DNA of 64,000 nucleotides, from assembly GCA_029977705.1 (NCBI GenBank), contig JAPOKJ010000015.1:1-64000 (forward strand), given 5' to 3'. The position numbers and the translations under genes are program-made. Of this stretch, positions 53,751 to 60,645 are shown one piece after another. Position 1 is the first letter of the stretch. Each line of letters opens with the position of its first letter. This DNA comes from Burkholderiales bacterium (GTDB taxonomy: Bacteria > Pseudomonadota > Gammaproteobacteria > Burkholderiales > Burkholderiaceae_E). Below the pieces are notes generated by a model. That model worked only from the letters and a program-made list of their open reading frames with translations. It was not told where the DNA came from and did not search any database.

Positions 53751-54932
53751 ATGGCGAGCCTTCTCAACAAGCCTTCCCGGGACCTGTCACGGTCTGCGCG
53801 CCGAGCATTCAGCGCCGGGCCGGCGGCTGGCGTGCTGGCGCTTCGCCCCAGCGGGGATCACAAGGGTCGTGGGGCCGGTCTGAACCTGCAGGGGCGTTTC
53901 GAGACCGAAGCCCGCGAAGCCTTCGACGATGGCTGGTCTCCCGAAGCAGATGCGCCGGTGCCGGGCCGTACCGTGGTGCGTATCGAACCGGTGCGCTCGA
54001 CCCTGGTCTACAACCAGTCACCGGATCTGGGCTTTGATCGCTCGATCAACCCCTATCGCGGCTGTGAGCATGGCTGCATCTATTGCTATGCCCGTCCCAA
54101 TCATGCCTACATCGGGCTGTCGCCCGGGCTCGATTTCGAGACCCGCATCTTTGCCAAGGCCGAGGCCGCCAGCCAGCTGCGTCGGGAATTGCTGCGCCCC
54201 GGTTATCGCTGCGCCCCCGTCAACCTGGGCTCCTCCACGGATGCCTATCAGCCCGCCGATCGCGATCTGGCCATCACCCGCCAGGTGCTCGAGGTCCTCG
54301 AGGCCAGCAGTCATCCGGTCTCCATCGTCACCAAGTCCTGGCTGGTCGAGCGCGACATCGATCTGCTCGCCCGCATGGCCGAGCGCCGTCTGGTGATGGT
54401 CTACCTGTCGGTCACGTCGCTCGATGCAGGGCTCTCCCGGATCATGGAACCGCGAGCCGCCGCGCCCTGGCGGCGCCTCGAAACCATCCGCCGCCTGACC
54501 CAGGCCGGCGTGCCGGTCAGTGTCTCGCTGGCACCCGTGATCCCCTTCATCAACGAACCCGAGATCGAGCACATCCTCAAGGCCTGCCGCGAGGCCGGGG
54601 CCTGTGCGGCCCATTACATCGTGCTGCGCCTGCCCTGGGAGGTGCGGCCTCTGTTTCACGACTGGCTGCAGCGCCATTTCCCCGACCGGGCCGATCGCGT
54701 GATGCATCGGCTGCAGGACATGCGCGGTGGCAAGGACAACGACCCGCGCTTTGGCAGCCGCATGAAGGGCGAGGGCCTGTGGGCGCAACTGATCCGGATG
54801 CGGTTCGAGCAGGCAGCACGACGTCTGGGCCTGTCCCGCAAGCCCTTTGCCCTGGATACCTCGCGCTTCGATCCGGCCCCGCTGCGCCCGTCGTCGGACC
54901 GCCCAGTTCAGGCGCAGGCCGAATTGTTCTAG
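53751..54932 (+). CDS. PA0069/Rv2578c-family radical SAM protein (SplB-like)
   Basis: A 393-aa radical SAM enzyme. The cluster motif C-X3-C-X2-C is Cys105, Cys109, Cys112 in YRGCEHGCIYCYARPNHAY. Additional family blocks are NLGSSTDAYQPADRD, VSLAPVIPFINEPEIEHIL and DMRGGKDNDPRFGSRMKGEG. The family is distantly related to spore photoproduct lyase, and its reaction is unknown. An SOS-like box sits at the start, so a DNA-repair role is attractive. ATG 53751 is used; no strong ribosome site is evident, which fits a repressed or leader-poor transcript. Confidence 0.9.
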   Translation: MASLLNKPSRDLSRSARRAFSAGPAAGVLALRPSGDHKGRGAGLNLQGRFETEAREAFDDGWSPEADAPVPGRTVVRIEPVRSTLVYNQSPDLGFDRSINPYRGCEHGCIYCYARPNHAYIGLSPGLDFETRIFAKAEAASQLRRELLRPGYRCAPVNLGSSTDAYQPADRDLAITRQVLEVLEASSHPVSIVTKSWLVERDIDLLARMAERRLVMVYLSVTSLDAGLSRIMEPRAAAPWRRLETIRRLTQAGVPVSVSLAPVIPFINEPEIEHILKACREAGACAAHYIVLRLPWEVRPLFHDWLQRHFPDRADRVMHRLQDMRGGKDNDPRFGSRMKGEGLWAQLIRMRFEQAARRLGLSRKPFALDTSRFDPAPLRPSSDRPVQAQAELF

Positions 54933-54961
54933 TGTGGTGTGCCGCATTGCTGCACACCACA
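54933..54961. terminator. Hairpin between two convergent genes
   Basis: TGTGGTGTGC (54933-54942) and GCACACCACA (54952-54961) are perfect reverse complements with a 9-nt loop. It starts right after the radical SAM stop codon and precedes the 3' end of the convergent Bug receptor, so it can serve as a bidirectional terminator. No long T-run follows. Confidence 0.6.
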
Positions 54962-54980
54962 CGAGGTCGGAAGGCCCGCC

Positions 54981-56051
54981 TCAATCCTCGGGCGTGAATC
55001 CCGAGGCCTTGACCATCGGTGCCCACATGCGCAGCTCGCGCTGCTGGGCCTGCGCCGTCTGCTGCGGATCGAGCACCGCCGATTGCATGCCCAGGCGCAA
55101 CATGCGGTCCTTGACCGCTGGCTGGTCCATCAAGTGGGCAGCGGCCTGGTGGATCGTTTTTTGCAGCGCGGGCGTCATGCCGGCCGGGCCACACAGGGCA
55201 TACCAGCCCGGTACCTCGACATCGATGCCGGCTTCCTTCAGGGTGGGCACCTCGGGTGCCAGGGGCGTGCGCTGGGCGCTGCAGATGGCCACGATCTTGA
55301 GGCGTCCGGCGCGGTGGTTTTCCAGCATGTCGGACATCGGCGCCACCACCATCGGCACCGCCCCGGCCATCAGATCCGCCACTGCGGGCGCGGCCCCCTT
55401 GTAGGGGACGTGGGTCATCGGGATGCCGCTGCCTTGTGCCAGGGCCACGCCCGAGAAGTGCAGCAGTGTGCCGGCCCCCGAGCTGCCGTAGTTGGCTTTC
55501 GAGGGATTGGCCCTGGCCCAGGCCAGAAAGCGCGCCAGGCTGTCGGTCCCGGACGCCGGGCCTATGCCGATCGCGACATCGAAGACGGTCAGGCGGGCGA
55601 TCAGGCTCAGGTCGCGCGAGGGGTCGTAGCGCAGGTTGTTGAAGACATGGGGAAACAGCGTCAGCGGGCCTTGCGGGCAGATCAGCAAGGTGTCACCGTC
55701 AGGCTTGGCGCTGCGCCCCGCATCGATGGCGATGCGGCCGGCCGCACCCAGCTTGTTCTCGACAATGTAGGGCTTGCCCAGCCGCTGCCCGAAACCCTCG
55801 GCCACCTGTCGCGCCAGCAGGTCGAGGGCGCCCCCGGCCGAGAATCCGACAATGATCCGGCCATTGCCGGATTGGGCGAGGGCGGAATCGGCGGCCATCG
55901 TCGCGCTGGCCGTACTCGCTACTTTCGCGACCCGGCTGCCCAGCCCTCGGCCCAGCAGGCCACTCAGGCTGGCCGCCAGGGCGCTGCGTCGGGCAAGGGG
56001 CGATTGCGTTGGCGCGGGCTGGCCGGATGGGGAAGTGTTGGATCTGGACAT
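54981..56051 (-). CDS. Bug/TctC-family tripartite tricarboxylate transporter receptor (copy 4)
   Basis: A 356-aa periplasmic receptor with an unusually long, Ser/Ala-rich leader (LARRSALAASLSGLLG, cleavage near ALAQSG) that holds a twin arginine. Family blocks are RIIVGFSAGGALDLLARQVA, TVPYKG-type HVPYKGAAPAVADL and EVPTLKEAGI. The usual PDGYTL motif reads KPDGDTLLICP. It follows the DAO-family oxidase on the same strand after a 221-nt structured gap. Possibly both serve the same amino compound. Ligand unknown. Confidence 0.88.
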   Translation of the reverse strand: MSRSNTSPSGQPAPTQSPLARRSALAASLSGLLGRGLGSRVAKVASTASATMAADSALAQSGNGRIIVGFSAGGALDLLARQVAEGFGQRLGKPYIVENKLGAAGRIAIDAGRSAKPDGDTLLICPQGPLTLFPHVFNNLRYDPSRDLSLIARLTVFDVAIGIGPASGTDSLARFLAWARANPSKANYGSSGAGTLLHFSGVALAQGSGIPMTHVPYKGAAPAVADLMAGAVPMVVAPMSDMLENHRAGRLKIVAICSAQRTPLAPEVPTLKEAGIDVEVPGWYALCGPAGMTPALQKTIHQAAAHLMDQPAVKDRMLRLGMQSAVLDPQQTAQAQQRELRMWAPMVKASGFTPED

Positions 56052-56096
56052 GGTGCAGGCTCTGGTGTGATGTGCCGTAAATAACTTATCTAGTGA

Positions 56097-56194
56097 CGAA
56101 GTGCAATGAGGGTGAATGCAAGGCGCGGTTGCGGGCCGATAGCGGGGCTGTCGGCACGGGTTCGCAACGCGGCAGTCGCCCTCATTTCACTTCG
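56097..56194. repeat. 98-nt nested inverted-repeat structure
   Basis: The outer arms CGAAGTGCAATGAGGG (56097-56112) and CCCTCATTTCACTTCG (56179-56194) pair at 15 of 16 positions. Inside, CGCGGTTGCG pairs with CGCAACGCG (one bulge), and GCCGA pairs with TCGGC around a short loop. The three tiers would fold into one long imperfect hairpin in RNA or a cruciform in DNA. It lies between the oxidase gene and the Bug receptor gene, 45 bases before the receptor start, and holds no coding frame. It may be a leader structure, a small RNA or a remnant of a miniature mobile element. Confidence 0.6.
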
Positions 56195-56272
56195 CCCCGA
56201 AGGGGTTCGATCGGACGAGGCCCTCGGTCGTACGCCCGCCAGGGCAGATATCACCCGGTTCAGACAAGGGGT

Positions 56273-57460
56273 TCATGGCGGGCTCAGGCGGCTGGGGCTG
56301 AGCGCGATTGCGTCCACGCCATGGCTGCGCAGGCGCCCGTCCACCGGCAGGCCGCGCAGCAGCAAGGCGGCGGTCTCTCCGGCGGCGGCGGCGCTCTGGA
56401 TGCCATAGCCGCCCTGACCGGCGAGCCAGAAAAAGCCGCTGCGACGCGCATCCCAGCCGATCAGCAATTCGCCATCGGGCGCGAAAGTGCGCAGGCCGGC
56501 CCAGGTGCGGCGCGGGCGGCGGATGCGCAGGCGGGTATGGGTCTGGATGCGGTCGATGGCCTGCGCGATGTCGAGTTCTTCGGGCTGCACATCATGGGCC
56601 GCAACCGGATCGGCATTGGCAGGCGAGCCCAGCAGGGCACCGGCATCGGGCTTGAAGTACCAGGTCTCGTCCACGCTGACGATGGAGGGCCAGTGGCGGG
56701 TCTGATCGGCTGGCAGGACCTCGCCGGTGTCCAGCTGTGCCTCGAAGATGAAGGCGCTGCGCCGCTTGGGCTGGACCCCGAGCGCATCGGCCTGGCAGCG
56801 CCGGGCGGCCTCGTCGGCCCAGGCGCCGGCAGCGTTGACCAGGCAACGGGCCTGGCATTGGCGGCCATCGGCCAGGCGCAGGTGCCACAGATCCTCCTCG
56901 CGCTGGGCGGCGAGCAGTTCGGCGCCGGTCCAGAGGGCCGCGCCGGCCGCCTTTGCGCCGCGCAGGAAGCCCTGGTGAAGGGCATCGACATCGATATCCA
57001 TGGCGTCGGGTTCGGCAATGCCGCCGAGCAGTCCGCCGGGAACCAGCACCGGCGCCTGCGCCAGGGCTTGCTGGGCATCGAGCCGGCTGATCGGTGCTGC
57101 CGCGGGACCGGCGGCACCTTCCAGGTCCGCCTGCAGCGCATCGAGCGCCGCTTCCTGTCCCTGCCAGCCCACATACAGGACGCCCCGCGGCGTCAGGATC
57201 GGCACGCTGGCAAAGCCGGCCGGCGGCTGGCTGTAGAAGTCGCGACTGGCGCGTGTCAGGGCACGGGCCTGGGGCGAGCCATAGGACTCCATGAACATGG
57301 CGGCACTGCGCCCGGTGCTGTGCATGCCGGGCTGGGCCTCGCGTTCGATCATCAGGACCCGGCCGTGGGGGGCCAGCCACCAGGCCAGCGACGCGCCGGC
57401 GATGCCGGCACCGATGATGACCTGGTCGAAGGGCGTTCCATCCTGGTGCGGCCCGCTCAT
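56273..57460 (-). CDS. FAD-dependent oxidoreductase (DAO/glycine oxidase-like)
   Basis: A 395-aa flavoprotein. The FAD-binding motif GAGIAG is in FDQVIIGAGIAGASLAWWLA (about residues 11-30), followed by VLMIEREAQPGMHSTGRSAA. NAAGAWAD lies in the middle and GQGGYGIQSAAAAGETAALL at the C-terminus closes the FAD site. The DAO fold oxidises D-amino acids, glycine, sarcosine, or dicarboxylic hydroxyacids. The long region of similarity to D-arginine or dimethylglycine type enzymes does not fix a substrate. It precedes a Bug receptor on the same strand and is divergent from the molybdenum hydroxylase genes. Confidence 0.88.
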   Translation of the reverse strand: MSGPHQDGTPFDQVIIGAGIAGASLAWWLAPHGRVLMIEREAQPGMHSTGRSAAMFMESYGSPQARALTRASRDFYSQPPAGFASVPILTPRGVLYVGWQGQEAALDALQADLEGAAGPAAAPISRLDAQQALAQAPVLVPGGLLGGIAEPDAMDIDVDALHQGFLRGAKAAGAALWTGAELLAAQREEDLWHLRLADGRQCQARCLVNAAGAWADEAARRCQADALGVQPKRRSAFIFEAQLDTGEVLPADQTRHWPSIVSVDETWYFKPDAGALLGSPANADPVAAHDVQPEELDIAQAIDRIQTHTRLRIRRPRRTWAGLRTFAPDGELLIGWDARRSGFFWLAGQGGYGIQSAAAAGETAALLLRGLPVDGRLRSHGVDAIALSPSRLSPP

Positions 57461-57660
57461 GCGTGTTCCCTGCTGGCGTTGGTGGGTCGGGGCACCGGCG
57501 CATTGGGGTGCGGCGGGCGATATCCGTATTGTCTCGCAGTTGGTGGGCCTCCAGTGTGGTGTGCCGATGCGACATCGTCCAGCACCTCGCCAGGCCGGGG
57601 ACCGGCACGGCAGCGGTCCAGTTAAAGACCGCAGGCTGCGCCCTGGTGGCCTTTGCTCAG

Positions 57661-57666
57661 TAGAAT
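57661..57666 (+). promoter_or_regulatory. Possible -10 element of the molybdenum hydroxylase operon
   Basis: TAGAAT in CTCAGTAGAATGCGCC lies 49 bases before the ATG at 57715 in the 254-nt divergent region. The -35 position is GC-rich and poor, which would fit an activator-dependent promoter; the call is tentative. Confidence 0.3.
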
Positions 57667-57714
57667 GCGCCCTGACCGCGCGTGTGCCGGTCGCTTGCCC
57701 TCTCAGGAGACATC

Positions 57715-58170
57715 ATGGCCCGACTGAATATCAATGGAAAGAACGTGGAGGTCCAGGCCGACCCTGCCACGCCCTTGCTCTGGGTGATCCGCGAACAACT
57801 CGGCATGACCGGCACCAAGTACGGATGCGGCGTGGCCCAGTGCGGCGCCTGCTCGATCCACATCAATGGCGAAGTGACCCGCTCGTGCGTGATCCCGGTC
57901 TCCGCGATCAAGGCCAGCGACAAGGTCACCACCATCGAAGGCATTTCCAAGGACGGCAGCCATCCGGTCCAGAAGGCCTGGCAGGAACTCGAAGTGGCCC
58001 AGTGCGGCTACTGCCAGACAGGCCAGATCATGGCGGCCGTGGCTCTGCTCAAGAAGACCAAGAAGCCCAGCGACAAGGACATCGATGAAGCGATGACCAA
58101 CATCTGCCGTTGTGGCACCTACAACCGTATCCGCGCCGGCATCAAGCGCGCGGCCGGCATCACCGGTTAA
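57715..58170 (+). CDS. [2Fe-2S] small subunit of a molybdenum hydroxylase (IorA-like)
   Basis: A 151-aa iron-sulfur protein. The first, plant-ferredoxin-type cluster uses Cys38, Cys43, Cys46 and Cys58 ([11 protein letters not shown]). The second, characteristic of xanthine oxidase family small subunits, uses Cys97, Cys100, Cys131 and Cys133 ([16 protein letters not shown]). All eight are present. It passes electrons from the molybdenum subunit to an external acceptor. The ATG follows AGGAGACATC. The large subunit begins 12 nt downstream. Confidence 0.92.
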   Translation: MARLNINGKNVEVQADPATPLLWVIREQLGMTGTKYGCGVAQCGACSIHINGEVTRSCVIPVSAIKASDKVTTIEGISKDGSHPVQKAWQELEVAQCGYCQTGQIMAAVALLKKTKKPSDKDIDEAMTNICRCGTYNRIRAGIKRAAGITG

Positions 58171-58182
58171 GGAGTCGACCCC

Positions 58183-60486
58183 ATGGACAAATCCCGTACC
58201 GACAACACCATGGTCGGCAATTTTGCCGCCGAAGATGTCGTGGCTGCCTATGCCGACATGCAGGCCGCTGCGCCAGCCGCTGCGCCGGCCAGGCCTGCCC
58301 GGCGCCGCTTCCTGAAGGGCGCGGCCGGCAGTTTCGTGATCCAGGCCAGTGCCGGTGGCGTGCTGGCGCTGGGCTTCTCGGCGCCGGCCCGCGATGCGCA
58401 GGCCCAGGCCGCCGGCCAGGAGATCGGCGCCTGGGTGGTGCTGCATCCCAACGATGACACGGTGATCCGCATTGCCCGCTCCGAAATGGGCCAGGGCACG
58501 CTGACCGGACTGGCCCAGCTGGTGGCCGAGGAACTGGACGCCGACTGGAAGAAGGTCAAGTGGGAATACCCCACCCCGGGCGCCAACCTGGCCCGCAAGC
58601 GGGTTTGGGGCGACATGTCCACCGGTGGCAGCCGCGGCATCCGCGGCTCGCACGACTATGTCCGCCAGGGCGGCGCCGCTGCCCGCCAGATGCTCATCCA
58701 GGCCGCCGCCAACACCTGGAACGTGCCGGCCGAGGAATGCAGCACGACACCGGGCAAGGTGGTGCATGCCGCCAGCAAGCGCAGCCTGTCCTATGGCAAG
58801 CTGGTTGCCGAGGCGGCCAAACTGCCGGTGCCTGAGCTCAAGAGCATGAAGCTCAAGGATGCCAAGGACTGGAAGATTGCCGGCAAGTCGGTCAAGCGTC
58901 TGGATACCGTCGACAAGCTCACCGGCAAGCAGGTCTACGGCATCGACCTGAAGCTGCCCGGCATGCTCAACGCCTCGATCAAGGACACGCCGGTGCACGG
59001 CGGCAAGATCAAGTCCTTCGACGCTTCCAAGGCCAAGGCCATGCCTGGCGTGCGCCATGTGCTGCAGGTGGGCGCCGGTGCGGTGGCGGTCGTAGCCGAC
59101 ACCTGGTGGCAGGCCGATTCGGCCCTGCGCACGGTCGCGGTCGAGTATGAAGACAACGCCAATGCCAAGGTCGACACGGCCGCCATGCGCGCCACCATCG
59201 TGCGGGCGCTCGATTCCAACGAGGGCATCTACTACGGCAACAAGAACGGGGATGTGGCCGCCAACATGCCCAAGGCGGCCAAGAAGGTCACCTCGACCTT
59301 CCATACCCAGTACATCCATCACACCACGATGGAGCCGATGAACTGCACCGCCAAGTGGACCCCCGAGAAATGCGAGGTCTGGGTACCGACGCAGAATGGC
59401 GATGCCTCCCTTGCCGTGGCGGCGCAGGCCGCCGGCCTGCCGATTGCCAATTGCGAGGTCTACAAGATCCACCTGGGCGGTGGCTTCGGCCGGCGTGGCA
59501 AGCAGGACTTCGTTGAAAAGGCGGTGCTGCTGGCCAAGCAGTTGCCCGGCGTGCCGGTCAAGCTGCTGTGGAGCCGTGATGAGGACCAGCGTCAGGGCTG
59601 GTTCCGTCCGATGAGCTCGGCCAAGCTGGAGGCCGGCCTGGATGCCCAGGGCAACCTCGAATCGCTGTACATGCGCATCGCCGGACCCTCGATCCTGAAC
59701 ACGGTGGCCCCCAACCGCATGGAAGAGGGCAACGACTGGATCGCCCTGCAAGGCCTGTGGCCGGCCGGTGGCAAGTATGCGGCTGAAGGCGGCTTTGGCT
59801 ACACCGTGCCCAACCTGAGCATCGAATTCGCGATGCGCAACTTCCATGTGCGTCCGGGTTTCTGGCGTGGTGTCAACAACAACCAGAACTGCCTGTACAT
59901 CGAGTGCTTCATCGATGAGGTCGCCAAGGCGGCCGGCAAGGATCCGCTCGAGTTCCGTCGCGGCCTGCTTCAAAAGAGCCCCAAGCATCTGGCGGTGCTC
60001 AATGCGGTGGCGGCCAAGATCGCCGACGCCGGTCCGGCACCGGCCGGACGCTTCCGTGGCTATTCCCAGCAGATGGGTTTTGGCAGCTATGTGGGGGCGG
60101 CGGCCGAGGTCTCGGTCAATGGCAACGAGGTGACGGTGCATCGCCTGGTGGTGGGCACCGATTCCGGCCACGTGGTCAACCCTGACCAGGTCAATGCCCA
60201 GATCGTCGGTTCGGTCGCCTATGGCCTGTCGGGCAACTTCCTGGAAAACATCACCATCAAGGACGGTGCCGTCCAGGAAGAGAACCTGAACAGCTACAAC
60301 ATCATGCGTCTGGCCAACTTCCCCAAACGCATCGAGACCGTGCTGGTGCCCAGTGGCGGCTTCTGGGGCGGGGTGGGCGAGCCGACCATCATGGTTGCCG
60401 CACCGGCGGTGCTCAACGCTGTTTTTGCCGCCACCGGCAAGCTGCCGCGTGAGTTCCCGGCCAGCGACCTGAAACTGAAGTCCTGA
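58183..60486 (+). CDS. Molybdopterin-binding large subunit, Tat-exported (IorB-like aldehyde/N-heterocycle dehydrogenase)
   Basis: A 767-aa subunit of the xanthine oxidase superfamily. It has a Tat leader after an N-terminal cap (ARRRFLKGAAGSFVIQASAG), the SRGIRGSHDYVRQGG and HLGGGFGRRGKQDF molybdopterin segments and the active-site Glu733 in GVGEP. The two-subunit form with no FAD subunit matches isoquinoline 1-oxidoreductase and related periplasmic aldehyde dehydrogenases. A Tat signal on the large subunit predicts export of the assembled complex with the small subunit. Electron acceptor is probably a c-type cytochrome, but no such gene is next to it. Substrate is unknown. Confidence 0.9.
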   Translation: MDKSRTDNTMVGNFAAEDVVAAYADMQAAAPAAAPARPARRRFLKGAAGSFVIQASAGGVLALGFSAPARDAQAQAAGQEIGAWVVLHPNDDTVIRIARSEMGQGTLTGLAQLVAEELDADWKKVKWEYPTPGANLARKRVWGDMSTGGSRGIRGSHDYVRQGGAAARQMLIQAAANTWNVPAEECSTTPGKVVHAASKRSLSYGKLVAEAAKLPVPELKSMKLKDAKDWKIAGKSVKRLDTVDKLTGKQVYGIDLKLPGMLNASIKDTPVHGGKIKSFDASKAKAMPGVRHVLQVGAGAVAVVADTWWQADSALRTVAVEYEDNANAKVDTAAMRATIVRALDSNEGIYYGNKNGDVAANMPKAAKKVTSTFHTQYIHHTTMEPMNCTAKWTPEKCEVWVPTQNGDASLAVAAQAAGLPIANCEVYKIHLGGGFGRRGKQDFVEKAVLLAKQLPGVPVKLLWSRDEDQRQGWFRPMSSAKLEAGLDAQGNLESLYMRIAGPSILNTVAPNRMEEGNDWIALQGLWPAGGKYAAEGGFGYTVPNLSIEFAMRNFHVRPGFWRGVNNNQNCLYIECFIDEVAKAAGKDPLEFRRGLLQKSPKHLAVLNAVAAKIADAGPAPAGRFRGYSQQMGFGSYVGAAAEVSVNGNEVTVHRLVVGTDSGHVVNPDQVNAQIVGSVAYGLSGNFLENITIKDGAVQEENLNSYNIMRLANFPKRIETVLVPSGGFWGGVGEPTIMVAAPAVLNAVFAATGKLPREFPASDLKLKS

Positions 60487-60497
60487 GGCTGGCGCGG

Positions 60498-60543
60498 CGC
60501 CCCGCCCAGGCGGGCGCCGCGTCCCGCCCAAGCGGGTGCCGCG
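60498..60543. terminator. Two tandem GC-rich hairpin units after the Mo-hydroxylase operon
   Basis: A 24-nt GC-rich unit (60498-60521) is repeated at 60520-60543 with three changes, a period of 22 bp. Each copy contains inverted CCCGCC and GGCGGG-type arms and can fold. They stand 12 and 34 bases after the large-subunit stop codon and probably end the transcript or stabilise its 3' end. No T-run follows. Confidence 0.5.
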
Positions 60544-60609
60544 CGTTCACATCCGGCATTCCCGTTTTCGGGCAGAATCCGGGGCCGGCAACCTGCGTTG
60601 TCGTAGACT

Positions 60610-60627
60610 TACGCGGTTTTCCGCGTA
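60610..60627 (+). promoter_or_regulatory. Leader hairpin just ahead of the ribosome site
   Basis: TACGCGG (60610-60616), loop TTTT, CCGCGTA (60621-60627) forms a perfect 7-bp stem ending eight bases before GGAGGAGC, the ribosome site of the TTG-started flavoprotein gene. It could modulate initiation or mark an mRNA 5' end. Confidence 0.45.
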
Positions 60628-60645
60628 GCCCGTCTGGAGGAGCTT

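Noticed and set aside
57703-60531. Long open frame (942 codons) on the minus strand over the Mo-hydroxylase genes
   Set aside because: The plus strand encodes two clear Fe-S/Mo subunits with all cofactor motifs; the antisense frame has no motif and is a product of high third-position G+C.
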